A DNA stretch of 64,000 nucleotides, taken from positions 124,001 through 188,000 of the forward strand of contig JALNQF010000009.1 in assembly GCA_028456385.1 (NCBI GenBank), given 5' to 3'. Of this stretch, positions 12,305 to 22,336 are shown one piece after another; positions within the stretch are counted from its first letter, which is position 1; the number at the start of each line of letters is the position of its first letter. Under the pieces are notes generated by a model. The model did not search any database and had not been told where the DNA came from. It saw nothing but the letters and a program-made list of their open reading frames with translations. Origin of the DNA: Ophiosphaerella korrae (lineage: Eukaryota > Ascomycota > Dothideomycetes > Pleosporales > Phaeosphaeriaceae). A program made the position numbers and the translations under genes.

Positions 12305-14131
12305 TTACCACAAGAATCCGCTTCCTTCAGAAATCTTCAACTCTTCGGTGACCTCTTGCGTGGGACCGTCCAAGTCATCTGCAGCCACTACGCTTGCGAC
12401 TTTAGGATCTATGGCATGTAAATCGGCCTTCATTTTGCACCCCTTCATTTGTCCTTGGCAGCCATCCTTTTGGCATATGTGGCCGTAGTAACACTCATCT
12501 GATTTACAGGCACTCTTCTTTGGACATGGACTGCACTTCAGGACGTACTCAAGTACATGCCTAGCTTCGGGTTCAAGTTCTTGATGATCGTAAGGGCAGT
12601 CAAAGTTTAAGCAAAGACGCTGTAGCTGATAACTGTTACATGGCTTCTGCTTATGAAAGCGTGCATTGTAAACGGTCCATTCCTCTTGGGTTGGTGGGCG
12701 GATGTAATTGTCGAGGCGCTGTGACTTCTTGTTGAGGGGAACGTAGCCCGTAGCTGTACTGGTAGGCAGAATACTCGATATGTTAGATCGATCTATAGTG
12801 CTGTTCAAAGGCTGCGCCGTTGCGCCATTGAGGGAGGCGGGAACGTGTTGGAAACCACATTTATTGCCGAAGCGGCAGAATCCCTAACTTGATCAGCAAA
12901 CCGTTTCACTAAGATTATCAATGTATATCTACCTTTTGAAAGAATTTGCATGGTCCCGAAGAGGACTTTTGTGCGTTTTCCGCTTTGCTACCAAAACTGA
13001 TACCATCAGTAGTATCAACACCATTTGTTGCTCCTGGTGAGGTTCCATCAAAATCGACAACGGAGCCTCTTGCACTCATTGATTCGTTTTGCCAAATTTC
13101 ATACTGACGAGGCCCAGAGGGTACATTTGAAACAACCTTCTTTTGAGCAGCCTTAGACTTAGGTAGTGCAGCTCCATTGGTGTGGCTTGGTTTAGTGGGA
13201 ATGGCTGTGGTAGGGAGATCTGACCATCTAAAGACAGTTGGGAACTGTGTGACGTTCAAATTGAACTGATGGAACTCGGAGTTCCAGCCAGCACCCTGTA
13301 CAAGTGTGATTTTACTGCGTACACCACTGAAGGGTACTAGCTGCGAGAGGTATGCGCTGTCATGGCAAGCAGCATATAGTATATGGCTGCAAGAGCTGTC
13401 TTCGGAAGCGGTTTTGAATTGCTCTTTAAGTATATTAGATCGCTAAAGGGCACTGACAAGAGTCAGACAGGGGCATACCTCTGATCTTGAACTTGGTCCC
13501 CTCCTCATCTAGAGCATCAACAAAATCGAAGAGGCTGATGGCGCGTGTAAAGGCAGCCGAGAACGGAGCAATTGATCGTTTCTCTAGTCCTGTTACTTTT
13601 GACTTGGCCAATTGCTTGGAAAGATTCGTGAGATCAGCGTAGATTCGAACTACTATGCGTGATGTGCGGGCTTCGGGGACGCTTTGATGTAGATATTTTT
13701 CTACTGCCTCGTTTAGCATACGGGCAGCTCGCATACCACCCTCTTCTTTCTCGCGAATAAGCTCATCGTTGAACTGTAGCATATTAATAGTCAAGTTGGC
13801 AAACAGTAGGCGATAGCTTACGATGTAGTCATTGCCATCGATAAGCACGAGCACATAGGCGTTTCGTGCCTTATCAGTATGCACTTTAGATGTATGCGCA
13901 GCTTTGGCTGGGGATTTTGGGCCTTTGTTTTCAAATGCCTTCTTTAGATCCTTGTAATCATCTAGTAGTTGGCCGTATTCTTTGAGTATGTTCTAATTAC
14001 GGTTAGTACGTTTCCCAAGTCGAACATGGGGCTAGTGGGCATACCCGCAGGTCACTCTGCGAAGTCTGGTTGTTAAGCTTAAATTGCTCCAGGTGTGTGT
14101 CTAATGAGTCGATCTTCCCGTTTCCTAACAT
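12305..14131 (-). CDS. CCCH zinc-finger protein with DUF7923-like N-terminal domain
   Basis: Five exons (14131..14045, 13992..13822, 13773..13479, 13423..12933, 12883..12305) give 540 residues; four introns are 48-54 bases. The N-terminal 60 residues look coiled. Then comes a globular block opening with AYVLVLIDGNDYIFNDELI and containing VVRIYADLTNLSKQL and ILYAACHDSAYLSQLVPF. This resembles the DUF7923 domain of fungal CCCH proteins; the DGN start and alternating strands suggest a NYN/PIN-like fold, which is inference. A canonical finger follows, CKFFQKGFCRFGNKCGFQH (C-x7-C-x5-C-x3-H), then a Cys/His-rich tail with CLNFDCPYDH and CQKDGCQGQMKGC. The first finger is assembled only after intron 12884-12932 is removed, which supports the splice call. 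An RNA-binding role is likely. Confidence 0.85.
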
Positions 14132-15008
14132 CTTGACGCTGCGTGTCTAAGATGGATACCTAGGTATGTAGTCGCGGAAGTTGAGCCGGAGTTTGTGTTT
14201 AGGAACTCAATATGGGTCCGGATTATGTGCGAGGCTGTGTTAAAAGGACTTTTGAGCGGCTAATATTTTAGCATACGCGCCATAGCGGCCCGAGAGCTTT
14301 TGCAATAATCAGTGGACTAATGGAGGAGACCAGGAAAGAGAACCTGTTCCTCGAGATGCGGGCAGTTTTCCGAGGCGAGAGGGCTGTGCGGCAGCTCACG
14401 TGGTTTAGCGTGCATTTGTGCCACATCACATTTGCCTGATCACCTGGAGGGTTCCTCACGACCACTTTGTGCAGAACAAGAAATCAAATTATTCACTGCC
14501 ATTGTGCAGCGCCTCAGAGCAGCCTCTCTGCTCATGCGCAGTCTGTTGTACCTATGACTCTGCGGCTAAGCATGAATTGTGATACAGATTTTAGAAATCA
14601 CCTGTGTCTGAGTGATCATATTCACAGGTATTGATATTGAGTTTCATCGCACTATATGCCGATGCATCACTTAGGAAAGAGAATGAACAACCACTGGACA
14701 GGAAATCAATGCAGGATATCACCTCACCTTCAATGGAACTTCCGGTGCCTTCAACACTGATATTTCATTCCTGGGCCTAAAATCTGTGTGTTCGGGAGCT
14801 TGCAGGAACTGGCTTATTCAGGAACTTAGTATCAGATCCCGGAAAGCAACAGGTGAATAATAGAGCAAACAGCCAAGATCCGACCAGCAGTCGTGTGCAA
14901 GTGAGTCTTCAGAACACTTTGCCTCTCACTATAAAGTCCGCTACCTTTGTTCATCCCCTTCCCTAAAACACCTGTGGTCTCGATCAACTGAGATATCAAA
15001 CCGCCATA
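14132..15008. other. Divergent intergenic region
   Basis: The spacer lies between the start of the CCCH gene (minus) and the start of the plus-strand orphan at 15009, so it holds both promoters. Apart from the TATA-like site listed separately, no feature was recognised. Confidence 0.5.
14930..14936 (+). promoter_or_regulatory. TATA-box-like TATAAAG
   Basis: TATAAAG lies 73 bases upstream of the ATG at 15009, a plausible distance for a fungal core promoter with a short leader. It is supported only by motif and position. Confidence 0.4.
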
Positions 15009-15911
15009 ATGAGTAAATGCATCGATCTCTACTGCCCTTCTAGCGGAGAGGAATGGAAAGGCTTCGTAGTCTCACCTTTCCACACATTCGACCAAGTCCT
15101 GGCTCGTATCAGCGGCCAATTCAAAATGAAGTATGTCGCACTATACACAAAAGACGCGAAGCCCATCACCAAGCTCGGCAACATCCCAGAAGGTGAACGC
15201 ATCACCGTAGCTACCACGGAAGAAGAGCGCATACTACCAGACTCGACTTACGAATACGAGTTCTACGACGGACAAGAAGGCGAGGAAGCTGACCCCGATC
15301 TCGAATGCTATCTCCAGCCGTGGGATAGTCTTGGCGAGCGCGACAAGAGCAACCATATTGGCAGCCTCATCCTGTTCAAGCCTGAGTTACGAAATAAACT
15401 ACGCATTACGCGGCAGTGGCAGCCTGTAGCAGATGACTTGAAGCTCTTGGAGCGGACGACACCGGAAAAGATCACGTCGGATTTCGACCTCGCAGAGTGT
15501 GAGTCGCTCATCGAACAGAGATGGTTCAACGGCGTTCAGTCCGTCCTCCCCAAGGACATGAGACCCGCCAAATTCAAAGTCGATGGCAAGATCTGGGACG
15601 AGCGTGCGTTGGTCGCGCTGGCTATTCTGAGTAGCCTTACGCCAGGACAGAAGGGACTCGCGGGCAAAAACATTGAAAAGGCGATCAAACTTCGAGTCTC
15701 AGACGGTGAGGACACTTCGCCTGTTGTGCAGGCTCAGGATATCGTTAATGCCATTACGATCATCTATGAGTTGGCAGGTGTCATTCCAGCTAAGCTGACG
15801 AAACCGAAGAGCGAGAAGGCAAAAGTGAAGGAGAAGAAGAAGGCGGCGAGAGAAAAGAAGAGGGAAGACAAGAAGGGCAAGGGCGTGGTAGGTATAGCGA
15901 CGGAGAAGTAG
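15009..15911 (+). CDS. Uncharacterised 300-residue protein, intronless
   Basis: A single ATG-initiated frame of 300 residues with no intron. I do not recognise the family. The first 70-75 residues (FDQVLARISGQFKMKYVALY, KLGNIPEGERITVATTEEE) alternate predicted strands in a way reminiscent of ubiquitin-like or doublecortin-like folds; this is impression only. A central acidic stretch, DGQEGEEADPDLE, is followed by a mixed helical region. The C-terminus from about residue 262 is a Lys/Glu-rich helix (KAKVKEKKKAAREKKREDKK). There is no signal peptide or membrane segment. It converges with the REE1-like gene; their stops are about 195 bases apart. The long, stop-free, ATG-started frame and the TATA-like site support a real gene. 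Confidence 0.8.
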   Translation: MSKCIDLYCPSSGEEWKGFVVSPFHTFDQVLARISGQFKMKYVALYTKDAKPITKLGNIPEGERITVATTEEERILPDSTYEYEFYDGQEGEEADPDLECYLQPWDSLGERDKSNHIGSLILFKPELRNKLRITRQWQPVADDLKLLERTTPEKITSDFDLAECESLIEQRWFNGVQSVLPKDMRPAKFKVDGKIWDERALVALAILSSLTPGQKGLAGKNIEKAIKLRVSDGEDTSPVVQAQDIVNAITIIYELAGVIPAKLTKPKSEKAKVKEKKKAAREKKREDKKGKGVVGIATEK

Positions 15912-16105
15912 GGCCGTCTGCATGGTCTTTAAGTACCTAAGATAGCTCCCATGCATGAGGAAAGGAGCATCTGGCGTCAACTGCAGGGGAGCATACATGA
16001 GATTGATTATAGGCTTTCCCATCAGTGTGCGATATGGTGATAATCTAAGTACAATTTCTCATTCAATCACAATTTCAAGATCTCCCCAGCACCACTTATC
16101 CTAGC

Positions 16106-16750
16106 TCACCCATCCAGCAGTTCAATCTCCACCCCCTCCTTAAACTCTGCATGCAGCAACTCCTCACCCCCATCTTTCGTTGGCCGGCAGACATACCCGC
16201 CGACACCAATGCTCCATCCCTCCTCGTCAGCGAATATCCAATTCACCTCTCGTAATGGCCGTCGCTCAATCTCCTTTCCCTCGGTATCCCTCACAATCCA
16301 GTACACCCAGAGACTCTTACCAAGCTCATCTCTCTCCCGTCGTGCTTCAATCGTAGCACTCGGCCGCGTCTCGTTGTTTGTGAAACTCGGGTCAGGTACA
16401 AGTGACCAGTCGGCCCATGCATCACAGCCCACGGTCGCAACGTATGGCTTTCCATAGTAGAATTCAATGCCGGTTTTGACCCACTTGGTTTGGTTGTCCG
16501 GGACGCCTGGCTTGGTAACGTGGAGGAGCAACCCGGCTTGGTCGTACTGACGGAGTTGAGAGGCGGGTGGTAGGGCGAAAGTAAGTTTTGCACGCTGGAA
16601 TGTTTTCAAGTCGTAGGTAGGGAGCGTAGAGGGGTGTGTGGGTGCGTTGAAAGCATTATGAGATGGGGCTTTACGCCAGATGTCTGTTCCTGGGGGTGCA
16701 GAGAGGTCGAAAGGGGGAATAGTGGTGGTGGTGGTGGTTGCAACAGACAT
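16106..16750 (-). CDS. REE1/DUF1349-like protein
   Basis: One exon of 214 residues from ATG 16750. The N-terminal Thr run is followed by DLSAPPGTDIWRKAPSHNAF, TFALPPASQLRQYDQAGLLL, WVKTGIEFYYGKPYVATVGC and REVNWIFADEEGWSIGVGGY. These match the DUF1349 family, a concanavalin-like fold that includes yeast Ree1, reported as a regulator of enolase. The frame stays open upstream, and an alternative ATG at 16822 would add a hydrophobic stretch, SFILYFKPPTLFLTLLTLIH, resembling a signal peptide. I prefer 16750 because family members usually start close to this domain, but the longer form cannot be excluded. Confidence 0.82.
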   Translation of the reverse strand: MSVATTTTTTIPPFDLSAPPGTDIWRKAPSHNAFNAPTHPSTLPTYDLKTFQRAKLTFALPPASQLRQYDQAGLLLHVTKPGVPDNQTKWVKTGIEFYYGKPYVATVGCDAWADWSLVPDPSFTNNETRPSATIEARRERDELGKSLWVYWIVRDTEGKEIERRPLREVNWIFADEEGWSIGVGGYVCRPTKDGGEELLHAEFKEGVEIELLDG

Positions 16751-17512
16751 TGTTGCTGAATGGATGAGAGTAAGAAGTGTTAGGAATAAAGTAGGAGGCT
16801 TAAAGTAAAGGATGAAAGACATGAGGCGGGATTTTGAAATGTATTTATGTGCTGTGAGGTGACCACACGTGGAGTCGAATGGGTTGTGTAGGTAGTCTGG
16901 AAGGTAGAACTTCGGGAGTGCCAAACCAGCTTGGGGATAGCACAACCTGAACTACGAAATAGTCTTATACTTCTCGCAATTGTCGGGCCGGCAGTCGATG
17001 GTTTTGGTACCCTTGCGTCCTAGCATGCAGCAATCTCGTGATGGAAAAAGGGAAAGCGGGGTGCAGATCTTGGCAGGAAAGCCTGATATTCAGTTGTATT
17101 CGACTGCCAAGCAGCATTATGGTACTGATTTGTGGTGCCGTTGAATAAGCGGTGCCAGATTGTTACTTTCAGGGACAACAAGTGCAGCGGTTTGGCCTCA
17201 GTGTACTCGGTACTCTGCAGCCATTCCTAATTGAGCGATCATATGCGAGGGACTTGGCAGGACGCTGAACTCGCATTCGAGAGCTGATCTGGCTAGCTGG
17301 TCAGTACCTTGGCGAATGCCGAAGGACCTACCTTGCACCGGCTATTTGTTCCAGTCACAAATACTGTGACGGATTCTGGGTGTCGCTATATGTAGTCTAC
17401 GTCTGGGGGACGTATCCATTAATTTGCTAGTCGCATTGTTTGAACAAATTGGAATACTGCTGTACTAGTACATTCTTTCGCAGGTATATACACCTTGGCC
17501 TGTCTAAATGAT
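16751..17512. other. Intergenic, no gene seen
   Basis: The spacer contains the REE1-like promoter and the 3' flank of the complex I subunit gene. No other feature was recognised. Confidence 0.5.
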
Positions 17513-18549
17513 CTATTTCTTCTGTTCGCCCTCTTTTGGTGGTTCTGGCTTGGGTGTTGGTAGCTTGAACTGCAAGCACAAGTCAGCCAACTCATGTATG
17601 TGTAGACTGGGATTCGTGCGAAACTTACGTTCTCTGGCTTGAGGTCATCTCCAGGGCCGACTTGTTCCCATGCCGCCGAGCCACCACGGAAATTCCTGTA
17701 GGCTTGGGTCATCTCTAAAGGCTCTTGGACGATTCTCTTCTTCTCCTCGTCATATCTAATCTCCATGTAGCCAGTCATGGGGAAGTCTTTGCGTAGTGGA
17801 TGTCCATCAAAACCATAATCAGTCATGATCCGCCTCAGATCCGGATGGCCGACGAAGAAGACACCGAATAGGTCATAGACCTCGCGTTCGTACCAATTCG
17901 CTCCGTCATAGAGGTCACAGAGGCTCGGCACCGGCGTGGCCTCATCTGCATATGTCTTGATCCTCAGGCGCGAGTTGTGGCGGATGCTGAGCATGTTGTA
18001 GACAACCTCGAATCGCTGGTCCTTGGTGGGGTAATCGACGGCGGTGATGTCGGAGATTTGGGTGTACTCGGCGGCTGTGTGGTATTTGAGGAAGGTGAAG
18101 GTGGGGATGACGCCGGCGGGGGGGATGTAGATGGTCAACTCGTCCTTCCAGACGGAGAATCTGCACCTGATCAGAACGGGCGAGTGCCGAAGTCAGGAGA
18201 GGACGCACTGCTGGATGTACTTGGGCAGACACGACATGAGGTACTGTCCGTACTTGTGCAACGCCTCGCCCTTTTCCTTGTACCTGTCGGCTGGGTTCAC
18301 AATGGCGGCCTTGAGCTGGCCCGTGGCGTCGCGGGGAGCATACTGCGCACGTGATTAGCGGTCATACGACGGCATGGCAGCACTGGGGGGCTCGCGGCGC
18401 ACCCGCATGTTGGGCGTGTCCTTGCTCTCAGCAGCAATTTCCTTGGCCCGAAGAGCCGTCGAGGCAAAGGTGCGCACGGCAGCGCGAGAGCAGCACGAGG
18501 AGCGCGCCATAGAGCCCAATGGCCGGGCGACAGCCAGCCGCATAGCCAT
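17513..18549 (-). CDS. NADH:ubiquinone oxidoreductase 30 kDa subunit (NDUFS3 homologue)
   Basis: Four exons (18549..18403, 18342..18209, 18160..17629, 17569..17513) encode 289 residues; introns 18343-18402, 18161-18208 and 17570-17628. The ATG at 18549 begins an Arg/Ala/Ser-rich mitochondrial presequence ([20 protein letters not shown]). After removal, the matrix-arm subunit reads [20 protein letters not shown]. It then carries the 30 kDa signature (residues 185-221), seen in pieces as [20 protein letters not shown] and [10 protein letters not shown]. It belongs to the peripheral arm of respiratory complex I. It is divergent from NOT4, with 392 bases between start codons. An in-frame ATG further upstream (18675) would lengthen the leader but reads poorly as a presequence. 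Confidence 0.95.
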
Positions 18550-18941
18550 GGTGGAAGGGGAGAACGTGGAGAGGCTGCGCGGTGCAGCAGTCGAGGGCTG
18601 GCCGGTAGTGATGATGTCGTCGACGGTTACATGTGCCACGGCCGGCCACTGTCGCTCGCATCGCCAGCCCTCCATGGGCAGCGGCGCTAGTTAGTCATCA
18701 CCAGCCTAACCTTGCTGTCTCTCTGCGGCCAGGTGCAGCCTCTGAGCCCCCATCACCCCAAGTCCTCTGCACCCTGCATCCCGCATCCCTTTCTGCTTCT
18801 GCTTCTCTCTTCCCCCGGCCGGCGTTTGTTTGTGCTTGCACCCGTTTCCTTGTCGCCTCGCCTCTCCACGCCTGTCCCCGTCGCCCGAGTGCCACCGCAC
18901 ACCGCACACCGCACACCGCACACCGCACCACCACACCCAGC
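18550..18941. promoter_or_regulatory. Bidirectional promoter region of complex I 30 kDa gene and NOT4
   Basis: The 392-base gap between divergent start codons is CT/GC-rich. It contains five tandem copies of ACCGCAC just before the NOT4 ATG (18894-18928). Shared control of the two genes is possible but not shown. Confidence 0.5.
18894..18928 (+). repeat. Tandem 7-base repeat (ACCGCAC)x5
   Basis: Five perfect consecutive copies of ACCGCAC lie in the probable 5' leader of NOT4 and end 13 bases before its ATG. Copy number is likely to vary between strains. Confidence 0.9.
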
Positions 18942-21757
18942 ATGTCTCGTATACTGCAAGACCAGTTCGTCGACGATGAGGAGGAGGAATGCTGCCCGCT
19001 ATGTGTCGAAGAGTTCGACCTCTCGGACAGGAACTTCCGGCCCTGTCCCTGTGGATACCAGGTATGCTCGCCCGCTCCACGGCTCAGCACAACCACCAGC
19101 CGGTCGAGTCATCGCGCGCCGTGTGCTAACCCACACACCAGATATGCCAGTTCTGCTACAACAACATCAAGACGACCATGAACGGACTGTGTCCCGCCTG
19201 TCGCCGTCCCTACGACGACTCGACCATTGAATGGAAAACCATCTCCCCCGAAGAGTGCGTCGTATACACCTGCCACCCCTTCCACCCTAGCCCAAGCACC
19301 CCTAACACCGAACAGGATGGCCAAGCACAAGCAGCAGATCGCGCAGAAAGCTAAGAAAAACGCGCAAATACGGCAGAAGGAAGCGCAAAAGGCCGAGGCC
19401 GACTCCCTCAGTCGCAAACATCTCGCCGGCCTGCGCGTCGTCCAGAAGAACCTCGTCTACGTTACCGGCCTGACCCCGACCATACGAGAAGACCGCCTGC
19501 TGGACACGCTACGTGGCCCCGACTATTTTGGGCAGTATGGCAAGATCATCAAAATCGTGGTCAGCAAAGCCAGAGAGAACGCGCAACATCAACAGTCGGT
19601 GGGTGTTTACGTGACATTCGCTCGTAAGGAGGATGCCGAGCAATGTATCAAAGCCGTGGATGGCTCGCCCAATGGCGACAGACAATTACGGTGAGTTTGC
19701 ACTTTGCAAGTGTGCCCCCATTGGGCCGTGCTCACGTCCTACCCAGAGCCCAATACGGCACCACCAAGTACTGTTCAGCCTACCTCCGTGGCGAGCAGTG
19801 TAACAACCGCAACTGCATGTTCCTGCATGAGCCCGGCGAAGACAATGACAGCTTTACCCGCCAAGACTTGTCCATGATGAACTCGATCCAGACACAGCAG
19901 CCTACCCCGCCCACCTCCACTCGCGCCGCACCCCCGGCCCATCCTGGCCCACCAGTTGCTGCCGCAGCACCAATGACGCGGCAGGACAGTAATGACACTT
20001 CCAGTTCAACCCACGATGCGCCCGGCCTACCAGCAACGGCGAACTGGGGAAGCAAAGCAATACTTGAACGCCGCGCGAGCCGCTCAACTATCGCGTCCAA
20101 TCCGAGCCCACTTGTCACAAATGCTATCCCCGCGCAAATCACGAAACCTTCAAAGGCAGAAGAACCGCCGAAGAAAAAAGGAAAGGAAAAGGAAAAGAAG
20201 GAAGAAAAGAAGGAAGAAAAAAAGGAAGGCAAGAAGGAAGATCAGGAGAAGGAGAAGGAGAAGGAGCGAGAGAAGGAGCGAGAGAAGGAGCGAGAGAAGG
20301 AGAAAGAGAAGGAGAAGGAGAAAGAAAAGGAGAAAGAGAAAGAGAAAGAGAAAGAGAAAGAGAAAGAGAAAGAGAAAGAGAAAGAGAAAGAGAAAGAGCA
20401 AGAGAAAGAGAAAGAAAAGGACAAGTCCGCACAATCCTCCAAGCCTGTGACACCGCAGCCTACGCCGGCGCCTGTTGCGCGCGCCTCAACCCCAGCTGAT
20501 GATATATTAAGCAACTTGCTAAAAGTCATTAGCTCGCCTGATTTCAAGTTCGTTTTCTCTAATGCCATTTTCACCGAAGAGGAGCTCAACGAAGTTGTGG
20601 AATTTCCTCATCTCCTTGATCCCAATGGTGGTGCTAAGCGCCATGCTATGAGGGAGAAAGAGAAGGAATTGGCCCTTCAAAGAGAAGCTGAGGCAGAAGT
20701 CAAAGTTCCCTCACAGCCAGCACCAACTACCGACCGCGAAGAAAATGAAACAACAGCTGGCGGTAGCTTGCAGCTAGGCGGAGAGCCAGAAGAAAGCGAA
20801 ACAGGGACGAGCCATCTAGGTCACCACGTGATTGCACCACCAGGCCAGCAAGCATTTGGAGGTGGCCTGTTTGGTCAAAACCCTTCCCTAACAGAAGACT
20901 TCAGTAGCTTGGGATTGAGCAATAGAGGCTTGACCCCCCAGCAGCAACAGCAACTTCTCCTCTCGAATTTTAAATCGAATACGCAATCCACCGGAGCACA
21001 AAATATCCAGACCCAACAACACAGTCTGACTGCAAATGCACCGGGTCATGCTAGGCAGACCTCTCGCTTCAGCTTCGCAAATGATGGTGCTTCCGCATCC
21101 GCGAATATACAGCCTGTCGCAAATCAGAAGCTAATGAGCCAGCAAACCTCTATGATGCCTAAGAACACAAATCACTTTGGCCAGGTTTCTCAGCACCAGC
21201 CTCTTGGTGCACAGTTTTTCCCTAATGTGCAAGGCCCGCCTCCAGGTCTCAAACCCACCGGAACACCACCTGTTGGCGGAACTAGCATGTTTGGGCAGGG
21301 ACATGGATTCGCTGCGGGCTACGGCGCAAATGCTGCTGGTAGGAGCAACAATGATGCTATGTATCAAGACTTGCTTCGCAACAGGAATATGGATAGTGGT
21401 GCCCGAGCAGCGGAGGCTGGAAAGCGTGAGTCAATGTTTCCTTCATTTTTAAACCAACATCCCACAAGTTCAACGCCTGCCCCCGCTCCTGGCCTCTTAC
21501 CTTATCCTTACGGACCTTCGCCTAGCGCTTACCAGGAATCTGGTTCGCAGAAATCAAAGAAAAAGGGCAAAAAGCATAGACACGCTAACACTTCCTCCTC
21601 CGGGGGAGGTGGTCTAGCAGATATCCAAGACCCGAGTATCTTGCAGGCAAGGCTCCATCAAGGCGGTATGGCTGGACAGGGCTTGTATGGCCAAGGCCAA
21701 AGTGGGTTTTCCTCCCTTTATACGAACAACAACTACGGCGGTGCCGGGAGATGGTAA
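18942..21757 (+). CDS. NOT4: CCR4-NOT subunit NOT4, RING-RRM-CCCH E3 ubiquitin ligase
   Basis: Four exons (18942-19061, 19142-19254, 19316-19690, 19747-21757) give 872 residues. Residues 17-60 form the NOT4-type C4C4 RING (CCPLCVEEFDLSDRNFRPCP, ICQFCYNNIKTTMNGLCPAC). A coiled linker (KQQIAQKAKKNAQIRQKEAQ) leads to an RRM (NLVYVTGLTP, VGVYVTFARKEDAEQCIKAV). A CCCH finger follows, KYCSAYLRGEQCNNRNCMFL then His; intron 19691-19746 sits just before it. From about 344 to 429 the protein is nearly pure Lys-Glu/Arg-Glu repeat. The remainder is Gln/Gly/Asn-rich and low in complexity, ending Gly-Arg-Trp. NOT4 ubiquitinates substrates on stalled ribosomes and belongs to the CCR4-NOT deadenylase complex. 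Recalled homologues in filamentous fungi are longer, so the next frame may be the rest of this protein. Confidence 0.93.
20200..20425 (+). repeat. GAGAAA-type microsatellite coding for Lys-Glu repeats
   Basis: The tract is made of GAGAAG/GAGCGA/GAGAAA units, most regular around 20332-20398, and encodes the charged segment of NOT4. Because the unit is a hexamer, copy-number change keeps the frame. The other plus frame and minus frames are also free of stops across it. Confidence 0.9.
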
Positions 21758-22336
21758 TCGTTTCTTTACTTCTTCTACATATTTCATCCATTGTATGGGC
21801 AAAATGTCTTACTTTGTTTTCTTTCTACGATGGCTGCATGGCGTTCGGAATTTGGACATGCATCGGCACAGAAATCAGCACATGAGACTGATATGCCCGG
21901 CGTTTACAAAAGGGTCGGACATTGTCACATTTTAATGGCTTTCTATGCCTTAAAGGCATCATTTTACCTTCACAATCTTGTTTTCATTCGTCGGTTATGG
22001 CTGGTAGGATTTATACTGCTTTGCCGGATGTCTAGGTCAGCCTCTCTCATCATCTTCGTCATCGTCATCGCATGTACGTAACTCCCTTCCTGCCGCATCT
22101 AGGTCGGCACGCTTACTTTCTAATAGAGAGATGGCTTCTTGAAACCTTCCTGTTCCTTTCAGTGACGAAGATGATGAGGGAAACACCTCTGAACCTTGAT
22201 GTATTGATTGCTCATCGAGCAACGATATTGCTGACATTCTCCCCAAGCCACCGCCGTAGTTGTGTTTCAGTTGACGTCGCATATTTAACATCACTAAAAC
22301 CAAAGAAATGCTCAGGCTGACAATTGCATATAGATG
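21758..22336. other. Gap between NOT4 and the downstream frame: 3' UTR, intron or promoter
   Basis: The stretch ends in a good splice acceptor (branch CTGAC then CATATAG at 22336), so at least its end is intron. A minus-strand frame at 22037-22291 is listed separately. No plus-strand exon in this gap could be chosen with confidence. Confidence 0.5.
22037..22291 (-). CDS. Doubtful small antisense frame, 84 residues
   Basis: An ATG-started frame on the minus strand, with protein-like composition: LLDEQSIHQGSEVFPSSSSS, GRFQEAISLLESKRADLDAA and an acidic tail rich in Asp/Glu. I do not recognise it. It lies in the gap between two plus-strand frames, so it could be a real small gene or chance opening opposite an intron or UTR. 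Confidence 0.25.
   Translation of the reverse strand: MLNMRRQLKHNYGGGLGRMSAISLLDEQSIHQGSEVFPSSSSSLKGTGRFQEAISLLESKRADLDAAGRELRTCDDDDEDDERG

Noticed and set aside
20139..20453. Minus-strand Ser-Leu or Phe-Leu repeat proteins over the NOT4 microsatellite
   Set aside because: Repeat-derived open frames; the plus-strand frame is fixed by the RING, RRM and CCCH domains upstream.
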